From: Acidobacteriaceae bacterium
GTDB taxonomy: Bacteria; Acidobacteriota; Terriglobia; Terriglobales; Acidobacteriaceae
Assembly: GCA_030037545.1 (NCBI GenBank)
Contig: JASHRF010000010.1
Location: 27,045 to 91,044 of the forward strand
DNA length: 64,000 nucleotides
Direction: 5' to 3'
The position numbers and the translations under genes are program-made. Positions 8,974 to 16,870 of the stretch are shown piece by piece. Position 1 is the first letter of the stretch. Each line of letters opens with the position of its first letter. Under the pieces are notes generated by a model. It ran no database searches. It was given only the letters and a program-made list of their open reading frames with translations, and was not told the DNA's origin.

Positions 8974-11900
8974 TTAGTTGCTGCTCGTCAAGGTAAACGC
9001 CGTTGTCTGCGATAGGGAGCCGGAGGTTGCGGTGATCGTGACCGTGGAGGTCTGCCTCGATGGGCCGCTAGACACGGAGCCTCCGCAAGCGGTTGCGCCA
9101 ATTCCCAAGGCCACGGCAAAGGCGATCATCGATAACCGCCCAAAGATACGGCGGCATTTTCGCGCGCGGCTGAAGAACCAAAAACCAAATCCCAGGGCCG
9201 CGAAAATCAACGGAGCACGGCCGCCACTTGAATCAGGGCTCGCCATGGCCGAATTGGTGCCCGAAAACGTAACGGTGGTGTTCGCCGGCGCGCCTGCCGG
9301 CGTAACCGTGGAGGGATTGAAGCTGCACGAGACGCCGGAAGGCAGCCCGGAGCAGGCAAAAGTCACCGCGGCATTGAAGCCGTTGACCGGCGTCACGGTA
9401 ACGGTCGTTGATGCCGACGTGGAACTCGTCTCCGTGCCGCTTCCCGGACTGATCGACAGCGAGAAGTCCGGCGGAGGAGGCGCGGAAATGGTCACCGTCA
9501 CTGCCGGCGAAGTGCTGCCATTGAAGTTGGGGTCGCCGCCGTAGACGGCGGTGATGCTGTCGGCGCCTACAGGCAGTTGCGTGGTCGAATAGTTCGCCTG
9601 GCCGGACGCGTTCAGCGTTCCCGTCGCCAGCGTGGTAGTGCCGTCAAGGAACGTCACGGTTCCCGTGGGCAGGGCATTCCCGGAAGCGGGAGTGACGGTC
9701 GCAGTGAACGTGATGTTGGTCCCGCTGGTGGCGGAGGTAGCGGAGGCAGTCAACACAGTCGTGGTGCCGATCAGAGGAGCCCCCGCTCCGCTCAAATCGA
9801 ATTTGGAGATAAAGGCATTTCCCTGGACGCCAGGGCCGGGATTCACCCACTGCAGCGCAGTCTGGAATGCGCCGCTGGTGACGGGAAAATCGACGGAGAC
9901 GGCGTTCCCTGCTGCGTACACATTGTTGGTGCTGTCGAGCGCCAGACCGACAGCCTGGTCGCCATATCCGGCTTCCGTACCCGCCCCGGCCCAACCGGCC
10001 CAACCGACGCCGTTCCCGCCCAGAAAAGTGGAGTAAAGTAATTCATTTCCCGATGGGTTCAACTCGGTGACGAACGCGTTGTAACCGCCGACGCTGTTCC
10101 CGTAGTATGGCAGGACTTGATCGTTGTTGACCGTCTGAAACGCGCCCTGCGTCACGGGGAAATTGGACGAAGCCGTGTAGCCTGTCACGTAGCCATCGCC
10201 GGCGCTGTCGACTGCGACGCCGGTGGCCTGGTCTCCGGCCACCATGAAAAGGGAGTCCGAAAAATTAACCGTCCCGCCGCTCCCGCCCAAATAAGTGGAG
10301 TAAACCAGCGCCGAGCCTGCCGGATTGAGCTTGGTGAGAAAGGCATTTGGACCGTACATGGCGTATGTTCCGGTGAGGGATGAGAGGAAGCCAAAATTAT
10401 TTGTGGTCTGAAACGCCCCGGCGGTCACGGGGAAATCGGTGGATGTAGCGGATCCGGCGATGTAGGCGTTGCCGGAGGCGTCCACTGCCACGGCGGCGGC
10501 CGAATCGCCCTCGCCCCCCGTACTTCCACCCAAATACGTGGAGTAGACAAGCGATGTACCGGTGGGATTCAGCTTGGTGACAAAAGCGTCGGGAAAGACA
10601 TAGGTGCTTCCACTTGGATGGAGGGTCGTCTGAAATGCTCCGGACGTTACCGGGAAGTTTGTCGAGGAGGTTTTACCGGTCACATACGCGTTGCCTGCCG
10701 AGTCCACTGCGATGCCGGACGCCGCATCGGCCCCCCTTCCACCCAAATACGTGGAGTAGACCAGCGCGGTGCCAGTGGCATTCACTTTGGTGACAAAGGC
10801 GTTGGACCCTCCATTCAACACGGTCTGAAAAGCTTCTGGCGTCACCGGAAAATTCGTCGATTCGGTGCTGCCGGCCACGTAAGCTTCGCCTGCTGAATCC
10901 ACAGCGATGCCACAGCTTACCTCTGCTGAGTTGTTCGTCGCGGCGCTACAGCCCACCACAGCAGTGTCGAGGATGCCGCTGCCGCCGAGATAAGTGGAGT
11001 AAACCAGTGCCGTGCCGGTCGGATTAAGCTCAGTGACGAAGGCCGTAGCCACCTGGTTGGCCGCGGCCTTGTTCGTCGTCTGAAAGGCCCCCGGCGTCAC
11101 GGGAAAATCCGTCGAGCAGGCCGAGCCGGTCACGTAGGTATCGCCGGAGCTGTCGACGGCGATGGCGCTGATGCTGTCCCCGCCGCAATCGGTCGTTCCG
11201 CTACCACCCAGGTAGGTCGAGTAGACAAGAGCCGTTCCGGCCGCGTTCAGTTTGGTGACGAATCCGTTGCCTAGTGTGTCGTGGATTAGCGTTTCACTGT
11301 CGTTGTCTTGTGGCTGAAAAACTCCCGAAGTAACCGGGAAATTCGGCCCCGTGCTGCCGGCGATATAGGCCTCGCCGCTCGCATCCACTGCGATCGCATA
11401 GGCCGCGTCTCCTCCGCCCGAGTTGCCGCCACCTAGTAACGTGGAATAGACCAGCGTGGGATCGATCACCAGCGGTTTGCCGTGATCGTAGCGGCCCAGC
11501 CGGAATTGCACCGCGCCGCCGTGCGCCAGTGTAAACTCACCCGTAACCGGCGCGTGACTCCCTTTTACTAATTGATAAATCTGCGGTCTGCGGAGCACTG
11601 CCCCGCCTCCTTCCATTCTCAGCATCAAGTCGCCGTTGGCCGCTCGCCGCACATGCACGGCTCCGTCGAATTGCAGCCGGATCAGCTTTGCATCGGCGCC
11701 GGGAGCCACGACAAAGTCGTATTCCAGCTCGCGATGGTTGCCGTAATACACCAGATCGATGCCGGGATAGATGTCCTGGTAGCGCACGTTGGCGTAGGTG
11801 GGAATGCCTGTGCGCCACCGGGCGGGATCGTTGCCTATGAAGTAGTTGATTTTGCCTGGCAACTGCATTTCGCCGGTGGGCTTCGCTCGGCTGTTTGCGC

Positions 11901-12267
11901 CTTCAATCTGCATGCGCACCGCATTGCAAGCTGGGGATCGCCGCAAGCGGTCAGAGGAATGCGTAAGACCGTGCCTAGTCCCGCCGCCCGGCAAGGCATG
12001 GCAAAACGCCAGCACGGCCGCATCGCCCGTCAGATAGAGCGAGTAGTCGTTGCCGCGCGCAAGGAATCTTGCGCTTGCGTCCGCCTGCCCCCGATTGGCC
12101 TCGAAACTGAGGGGCAGTTCCGCGTAATGCTGAGCGACCTGCGCCGTTGACGCGTGCGAGGAGCCGGTCAGCGAATTCGCCGTTTCAGCCCACGCACCAC
12201 AAACTGGCAACACCGCAATGAGTCCCGCCGCCAGCAGGGCTCGCGCACATGAAGCATGTAGCAGCAT
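8974..12267 (-). CDS. Large secreted SBBP-repeat / Ig-like protein
   Basis: 1097 residues; an AGGAGGAT Shine-Dalgarno sequence stands just before the ATG at 12267. A signal peptide (about 1-27) is followed by an N-terminal SBBP-associated domain (LPLSFEANRGQAD...ARFLARG; IDLVYYGNHRELEYDFVVAPGAD). Then come seven beta-propeller-like SBBP repeats of about 75-95 residues, each with a VYSTYLGGSG-type strand and a GNAYVTG/IAGST strand (about 265-815). A Big_3-like Ig domain (TASATSATSGTNITFTATVTP, about 820-905) and a second beta sandwich follow. Near the C-terminus two hydrophobic segments and ATACGGS interrupt the last domain. It is probably a surface protein; ligand unknown. The S53 peptidase gene lies upstream on the same strand. 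Confidence 0.85.
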   Translation of the reverse strand: MLLHASCARALLAAGLIAVLPVCGAWAETANSLTGSSHASTAQVAQHYAELPLSFEANRGQADASARFLARGNDYSLYLTGDAAVLAFCHALPGGGTRHGLTHSSDRLRRSPACNAVRMQIEGANSRAKPTGEMQLPGKINYFIGNDPARWRTGIPTYANVRYQDIYPGIDLVYYGNHRELEYDFVVAPGADAKLIRLQFDGAVHVRRAANGDLMLRMEGGGAVLRRPQIYQLVKGSHAPVTGEFTLAHGGAVQFRLGRYDHGKPLVIDPTLVYSTLLGGGNSGGGDAAYAIAVDASGEAYIAGSTGPNFPVTSGVFQPQDNDSETLIHDTLGNGFVTKLNAAGTALVYSTYLGGSGTTDCGGDSISAIAVDSSGDTYVTGSACSTDFPVTPGAFQTTNKAAANQVATAFVTELNPTGTALVYSTYLGGSGILDTAVVGCSAATNNSAEVSCGIAVDSAGEAYVAGSTESTNFPVTPEAFQTVLNGGSNAFVTKVNATGTALVYSTYLGGRGADAASGIAVDSAGNAYVTGKTSSTNFPVTSGAFQTTLHPSGSTYVFPDAFVTKLNPTGTSLVYSTYLGGSTGGEGDSAAAVAVDASGNAYIAGSATSTDFPVTAGAFQTTNNFGFLSSLTGTYAMYGPNAFLTKLNPAGSALVYSTYLGGSGGTVNFSDSLFMVAGDQATGVAVDSAGDGYVTGYTASSNFPVTQGAFQTVNNDQVLPYYGNSVGGYNAFVTELNPSGNELLYSTFLGGNGVGWAGWAGAGTEAGYGDQAVGLALDSTNNVYAAGNAVSVDFPVTSGAFQTALQWVNPGPGVQGNAFISKFDLSGAGAPLIGTTTVLTASATSATSGTNITFTATVTPASGNALPTGTVTFLDGTTTLATGTLNASGQANYSTTQLPVGADSITAVYGGDPNFNGSTSPAVTVTISAPPPPDFSLSISPGSGTETSSTSASTTVTVTPVNGFNAAVTFACSGLPSGVSCSFNPSTVTPAGAPANTTVTFSGTNSAMASPDSSGGRAPLIFAALGFGFWFFSRARKCRRIFGRLSMIAFAVALGIGATACGGSVSSGPSRQTSTVTITATSGSLSQTTAFTLTSSN

Positions 12268-12484
12268 GATTTATCCTCCTGAGCCCAACGCGGTATCGGC
12301 GCACGTTCTTGTTGCTTGGCTCGACATCAGCTCAACTCTCCCGCAGTTAATGAAACGCGCTACGGACGTCCACCATCCGGACCCGGCGCGCCATGGAAAG
12401 GCGTACCGGGTCCAAACGGCCTCTTCTGTTTCAGCACGGTCAGCATGACGGTTGTGCTGAGGACGATCGATCCTCCCGTACCGG

Positions 12485-14797
12485 TTAGTTTTCCACGTCA
12501 AGCGTAAATGCCGTCGTAGAGAGAACGCCGTTGCCGTTCGTCCCGGCGATCGTAACGGTGTAATCTCCAATGCCCGGATTTGCAGGCGCCGGGACGTCGA
12601 TGGTCAAGTAGCAGGTGTAGGTGCCTGGCGGCGCTTCACCTCCAATGCAGAGCGGGATACTGATGATCTCATTCATCTCATTGATGGGAACGGGGAGCAA
12701 AGTCGACGATGATACCATTGACAACGCTTTGAGGGCCACCCCGGAAGGATCGCTGAACCCACTGGGGATGGTGATCGTGATTGGATACAAGATGGCGGGA
12801 CCGCCTACCGTCACCACGACTGGGCCGTCGGCCGAGAGCAGGACTCTAGGCGCCAAGGTGTCAATCAGCGCCTGTCCCTTGGGGCTTCCCCATCCAGTGA
12901 CCATGTTGTATTCGCCCGTGAGGACCGAATACCCACCGTTACTTCCCTCTTCAATCTCATTGAAGTTGGTGAGATAGGTGGTATTGTTTTCACCTACCTC
13001 GCCGGCGATGTAGTCCTCGCCGATGGTGTAAGTGTAGGGGTTGAGAAACCCAATCGAGGGTTGGTTGTTAGCGGCGGACTGCTGGTTGACGAGCGCCGCA
13101 AAACCAGCCCAGCGTGGAGCAGCAAAGCTGGTGCCTCCCCAATAATTGGCAGTGCATGAGCCTAAGGAGCAGACATAATTGTCGAAGTTCGCGTCCATTG
13201 CCACGTCAGGCGCGTCGCGGTAGCTAGTCGAGGTTTCGTTGGGATCGGGCGTGCCGTCGTCGATCAATGGCTCCTGGTAGGCGTTGCCGGACTGGTAGGA
13301 GGGTATTGGGAAGTCGTCCGGGCTGATGCCGCCGCCGCTGTAGCTCCACCCGCTTTCCGACACCCAGGAGCCCCCGGCGCCGCTGGTTGTCAGGTCTGTC
13401 CCGCCAACCGTAGTAACATAGGGCGTCTCCTCGGGATAGAAATAGCATCGGTAGGGATTCGTGTAATAGCAGGTGAAGTTCGAATTCCAGGAGCCGTTGT
13501 CTCCGGCGGCAGCAAAGAAGCTGATGCCAATCGCGTTGAATTCCTGGAACGCATAATTATCGGGATCGTTGAGGGGATCCTCGGGAGCCCAGTTCCAGGA
13601 GATACTCGCCTGGTTGCAACCTACGCCCGCTCCATAGTCGTTAATCATCTGCTCGAAAATGGCATAGTCATCCGAGCTTGACGGAAAGTTGTAGTAAAAC
13701 GGGTAGTTTCCGCTGGGCGGGGCTTGGGTCCATGCGCCTGCGTCAGGCGCGATGTACACGCGAAGCTGACTCATGCCGGGGGCCATGCCGATTGCCTGGG
13801 CCATATCGATCACGACTTCCAGCTCATCGCCGTCGTACGTGCCAACGTTGCCTCCGTTCACCGGCACGTTGTTGATGGGTATGGTGTATTGAACTCCGCC
13901 GGTGGTATATGACAACAGGTAATCGGTGTTGCCGCTATACCCGCCGTTGCCGTTTGTGGTCGACGTGGCCGTGTTTGCCCCGGATTGCCCCGCTAACGTT
14001 TGAGTAAGGTCGTTGCCGCCGGTCGAGTAAGAAGGGTTGTCGGTCATGTCATAGCCACCAAATTCGACTAGGCTGACGCATTGGCCGTTGCCCGTCAGGC
14101 CGGTGGCCCCTAGAGTTTTGGTGTAGTAAGCCGCGCGCATGTCGCTGGCAAGGTAGGCCCCATTGTCGCCGGAAGATCCGTTTACGTTAGCTTGACCATT
14201 GCCCTTCGAAAGTGCCGGACGAGGCGGCGAAAAGTTGTTCAGGCCGGAAATGGCCTGGACCGGAACGCTAAAGTTCAAAGAAGGCTGGCGGTCGAGAGAG
14301 AAAAACAGCCGGTTTTCGGTCGGATGCTGGTAGATGTTCATTTTCACATGAAACGCGCTCTCAATTTGCGCTACAGTGCCCTGGACAGGCACGCTCATGC
14401 GATCCGCGGGCGTTCCGGTCACAGTGAAGCCGCTGGCTTGAGCGAACTTTACCAATGCGTTGTAATCGTCTGCGGTGGGGCCGAACATCTGCGTGAACTG
14501 CGGTACAGTGAGGAATTGGCGGTAATTGGGGCTGTTTGAGTCGTAAAGCTGATTCAGCAGATTCTGCAGCTGGGCCTCGTTGCGCAGCGGCAGCACGATC
14601 GAAAAGTAGAGTTGTTGCGTGGACGATAGGTGAGCTACCAATGCCGCCTGCCCGTTTGACACTGCGAGCGGGACGTTATTGGACAGCACTGGGGTCGCTT
14701 GCTGCGCCAGCGCTAACGATGTGAACGACATGAGCGCGGCTGCGCAGGCAAGCGCAGCCGGTCCGAACAGAGAACGAGGACTTCTCTTCCGGTTCAT
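12485..14797 (-). CDS. Secreted S53-family serine-carboxyl peptidase (pro-kumamolisin/sedolisin)
   Basis: 770 residues with a signal peptide (ALACAAALMSFTSLALA, ends about 31) and an AAAGGAAG Shine-Dalgarno sequence. The pro-domain (about 40-190) shows the pro-kumamolisin pattern (NSPNYRQFLTVPQFTQMFGP, FTVTGTPADRMSVPVQG). The catalytic domain has the S53 tetrad: Glu327 and Asp331 in DELEVVIDM, oxyanion Asp407 in SISWNWAPED, and Ser557 in WGGTSFAAP. These enzymes are acid proteases that activate themselves outside the cell. About 120 extra C-terminal residues form a beta-rich tail. The calcium-site segment before TGWGSP reads TGEYN where GxGxD is usual, so metal binding may differ. It was probably secreted for protein degradation in acidic soil. 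Confidence 0.9.
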   Translation of the reverse strand: MNRKRSPRSLFGPAALACAAALMSFTSLALAQQATPVLSNNVPLAVSNGQAALVAHLSSTQQLYFSIVLPLRNEAQLQNLLNQLYDSNSPNYRQFLTVPQFTQMFGPTADDYNALVKFAQASGFTVTGTPADRMSVPVQGTVAQIESAFHVKMNIYQHPTENRLFFSLDRQPSLNFSVPVQAISGLNNFSPPRPALSKGNGQANVNGSSGDNGAYLASDMRAAYYTKTLGATGLTGNGQCVSLVEFGGYDMTDNPSYSTGGNDLTQTLAGQSGANTATSTTNGNGGYSGNTDYLLSYTTGGVQYTIPINNVPVNGGNVGTYDGDELEVVIDMAQAIGMAPGMSQLRVYIAPDAGAWTQAPPSGNYPFYYNFPSSSDDYAIFEQMINDYGAGVGCNQASISWNWAPEDPLNDPDNYAFQEFNAIGISFFAAAGDNGSWNSNFTCYYTNPYRCYFYPEETPYVTTVGGTDLTTSGAGGSWVSESGWSYSGGGISPDDFPIPSYQSGNAYQEPLIDDGTPDPNETSTSYRDAPDVAMDANFDNYVCSLGSCTANYWGGTSFAAPRWAGFAALVNQQSAANNQPSIGFLNPYTYTIGEDYIAGEVGENNTTYLTNFNEIEEGSNGGYSVLTGEYNMVTGWGSPKGQALIDTLAPRVLLSADGPVVVTVGGPAILYPITITIPSGFSDPSGVALKALSMVSSSTLLPVPINEMNEIISIPLCIGGEAPPGTYTCYLTIDVPAPANPGIGDYTVTIAGTNGNGVLSTTAFTLDVEN

Positions 14798-15181
14798 TAT
14801 GTTCTTCCTTTCGCTTGAGATCGCGGATTGATGAGGTGCTGGCCGTGCCGCGATCTACCACTACGCCAGTACCTTCTCGTGCGCGGCATCCACCGTGATC
14901 AGCGGTGATGTGCGGGCCTTGCGTCTCTCCAGGACGGATAAATTGCAACCCCGCACGACTCGTCCAGCGCAGTCCAGGGAGGTGAACCCACAACGACGCC
15001 GCGCACAAGAGCGATTCAGATTCGTGCCCTTAGAGGGTATCTTTGAATTCGGCAGGAGAGTAGCGCGACCATTGCCACATGTCAAGGCAGGTTTCGCATG
15101 AAAAGATCGTTGCGAGCGAATCGATTCAGTTAAAGCATTGAAGAACTGAGTTCTTTGGTGGGTTACAAGAATTGACCCGCA

Positions 15182-15195
15182 GTGATCTATATCAC
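15182..15195. promoter_or_regulatory. CRP/FNR-type palindrome
   Basis: GTGATCTATATCAC is an almost perfect palindrome of the GTGA-N6-TCAC type bound by CRP/FNR-family regulators. It lies beside the remnants at 15.2-15.8 kb rather than a live gene, so it may be an orphaned operator. A close relative stands at 32511-32524. Confidence 0.5.
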
Positions 15196-15330
15196 CACAA
15201 AGTTCCCTGCTGATGGGCGACGATGTCCATCACCAGGTTCAATCGGCGCCCGTCAATCGACGTCCAGGTAAACATATCGCCGATGTCGGCCGCGGAGTCC
15301 GCAATCACTGTAGATGCCGACGGTAGCAGT
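15192..15330 (-). pseudogene. DUF4331-like gene fragment (probable)
   Basis: Minus-strand translation gives a short stretch, IADSAADIGDMFTWTSIDGR followed by RLNLVMDIVAHQ, before a stop. The pattern of a processed start, the ADI.DM(F/Y).W phrase and the NLVMDI strand resemble the N-terminal part of DUF4331-type secreted proteins (SHxDAP..ADITD.YAF). Only about 45 residues resemble the family. There is no start codon with a Shine-Dalgarno sequence, and the expected several hundred C-terminal residues are missing. I read it as a remnant; resemblance by eye only. Confidence 0.4.
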
Positions 15331-15413
15331 TGCTGATGGTGACGCCGCTGGCGACGTCCAGGGCGCAAACAGCGAAGTGACTCCGTGACGTTCATACTCG
15401 TGCGACCGCTGGC

Positions 15414-15764
15414 AATCAATTGGCGGGCCTCGTCAGTGGCCCCTTTTTCGCGAACATCCTCACCCAGGAGATCGGCTATCAGGTTGTGTCAGGAGAACCC
15501 TGCTACCTGCCATGCTGCACTTCCTCCTCGACGTGCGTCTTTCCAAACGCGGCGATTCCACAAAGTGCATGGTCAGTCCCGGCGCAACGGATGCTCGAAT
15601 ACATTCCCTTTCCGAACACGGCTTCGGGGACCTTCGCTACCTCTTCCTACGATCAAACGGTGCGCGACGACAAGGCAGGCTCGCGGGTCGATTGGAGCAC
15701 ACACTTGGGGCTGATGTCAGCCTACTACTTCATCGACGACTTCTTATCCAGTAGCGCAGGGCGG
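15414..15764 (+). pseudogene. TonB-dependent receptor fragment
   Basis: A frame of about 115 residues reads like an internal piece of the carboxypeptidase-regulatory TonB-dependent receptors of Acidobacteriota: LVSGPFFANILTQEIGYQV, GEPCYLPCCTSSSTCVFPNA, IPQSAWSVPAQRMLEYIPFP and a final RDDKAGSRVDW...LGLMSAYYFIDDF. In intact receptors these segments belong to the extracellular loop and early barrel. Signal, plug and C-terminal barrel are all missing here, so this is a broken gene. It faces a DUF4331-like remnant and precedes the seven-gene operon. Confidence 0.65.
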
Positions 15765-15870
15765 AGCCAGCGCACCGGGTTTTTCGGCCGCGCGCTTGCG
15801 CGAGGTTAACGCGTCGCGCTCGATTAGAGATTCACTCTTTCTCAAAGAAAGGGCCCAGAAAACGCTCATT

Positions 15871-15886
15871 TGTGACCGCCGTCACA
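15871..15886. promoter_or_regulatory. Perfect CRP/FNR-type operator upstream of the seven-gene operon
   Basis: TGTGACCGCCGTCACA matches the CRP half-sites TGTGA and TCACA exactly, separated by six bases. It lies about 97 bases before the preferred GTG start of the DAHP synthase gene and 70 before an alternative ATG. Placement suits activation or repression of the operon by a CRP/FNR/Dnr-family protein. The regulator is not encoded in the window. Confidence 0.6.
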
Positions 15887-15982
15887 GGTCTTGCTGCAAC
15901 CGCATCATTTTCCACCCTTTGATTGAGGCAGCGTGTATTTGCCAGACCTACACTGATGCTTCCCCAGACAGGAGTACGCGGG

Positions 15983-16870
15983 GTGCGCGAAAGCTGGCAA
16001 GGCCGGTTTGGCGAAACCCCCGGCGTTCTCAAAGGTGCGAGTCACGAACAGACGATCGTGCCCGTGCTCGACTTTGAGATCGGCGGGAGCGAGTTCATCA
16101 CCATGGCTGGGCCTTGCTCGGTTGAAACCGAGGCACAGCTCCTCTCCACTGCTCACAGTGTTCGCCGCGCTGGCGCCCGCATTCTTCGCGGAGGCGCCTT
16201 CAAGCCCCGCACTTCTCCTTACTCATTTCAGGGTCTCGGTCTTGATGGGCTCAAGCTGCTGGCTCACGCGCGTCATGAGACCGGGCTGGCTATCGTCACA
16301 GAGGTCATGTCTGAGACCGACGTGGACCTGGTTGCCGAATACGCAGATATTCTGCAAATTGGCTCGCGCAACATGGAGAACGACTCGCTGATTGTTGCGG
16401 CAGCGCGCTCAGGCAGGCCGATGCTGCTCAAGCGCGGCTTGGTGGCCACCGTTGCCGATCTTTTTCGCGCTGCCCAGCTCGCGCTCGACTATGGCAACCC
16501 CAATGTCATCCTTTGCGAGCGCGGCATCCGCACTTTTGAAACGGCGATGCGCAACACATTCGATGCAGCGTCGATCGCGGTCATGAAGCATGTATCGCAT
16601 CTGCCGGTCATCGCCGACCCGAGCCACGCTACGGGGCGCCGTGATCTGGTGCCCTTTGCGGCGCGCATCGGGGTCGCTGCCGGCGCCGATGGACTCATCG
16701 TCGAAGTTCATCCTGATCCAGATACCGCGTGGAGCGACGGCGACCAGTCGCTCGATTTCGCCGAGTTTGACGCAATGATGGTTTCGCTCGCGCCGTGGAT
16801 TGCGCTGCGCGAGGGCGAGATGCGGTTGCGCTTGGAAAACAATCTCGATGTCGCGGAGGTGGCGGGATGA
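15983..16870 (+). CDS. aroF: 3-deoxy-7-phosphoheptulonate (DAHP) synthase, type I-beta, catalytic domain only
   Basis: Condenses phosphoenolpyruvate with erythrose-4-phosphate, the first step of the shikimate pathway. Family motifs are all present: MAGPCSVE, RGGAFKPRTSPYSFQG, MLLKRG, ERGIRTFE...RNTFD, VIADPSHATGRR, GLIVEVHPDP and WSDGDQSL, covering the Cys, His, Glu and Asp metal ligands. The usual N-terminal ferredoxin-like regulatory domain and any chorismate-mutase fusion are absent, so classical feedback control by that domain is not expected. I chose GTG 15983 because AGGAG at 15970-15974 sits 8 bases before it; ATG 15956 is in frame but lacks such a site. Its stop overlaps the next start (ATGA). 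It heads an operon of exported redox proteins, which is odd for a housekeeping enzyme. Confidence 0.9.
   Translation: MRESWQGRFGETPGVLKGASHEQTIVPVLDFEIGGSEFITMAGPCSVETEAQLLSTAHSVRRAGARILRGGAFKPRTSPYSFQGLGLDGLKLLAHARHETGLAIVTEVMSETDVDLVAEYADILQIGSRNMENDSLIVAAARSGRPMLLKRGLVATVADLFRAAQLALDYGNPNVILCERGIRTFETAMRNTFDAASIAVMKHVSHLPVIADPSHATGRRDLVPFAARIGVAAGADGLIVEVHPDPDTAWSDGDQSLDFAEFDAMMVSLAPWIALREGEMRLRLENNLDVAEVAG

Larger units (their letters stand above)
14798..15982. other. Decayed intergenic region with gene remnants
   Basis: About 1.2 kb without an intact gene. From left to right it holds the S53 promoter side, about 380 bases in which I recognise nothing, a CRP-like palindrome (15182), a DUF4331-like fragment (minus), a TonB-receptor fragment (plus), and the operator-like palindrome and leader of the seven-gene operon (15871 onward). 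No transposase or terminal repeat explains the mixture. Confidence 0.6.

Noticed and set aside
9540..11500. Regular DNA repeats that could be taken for a CRISPR or satellite array
   Set aside because: They are the coding repeats of the SBBP protein, in frame, 220-290 bases long and diverged at third positions.
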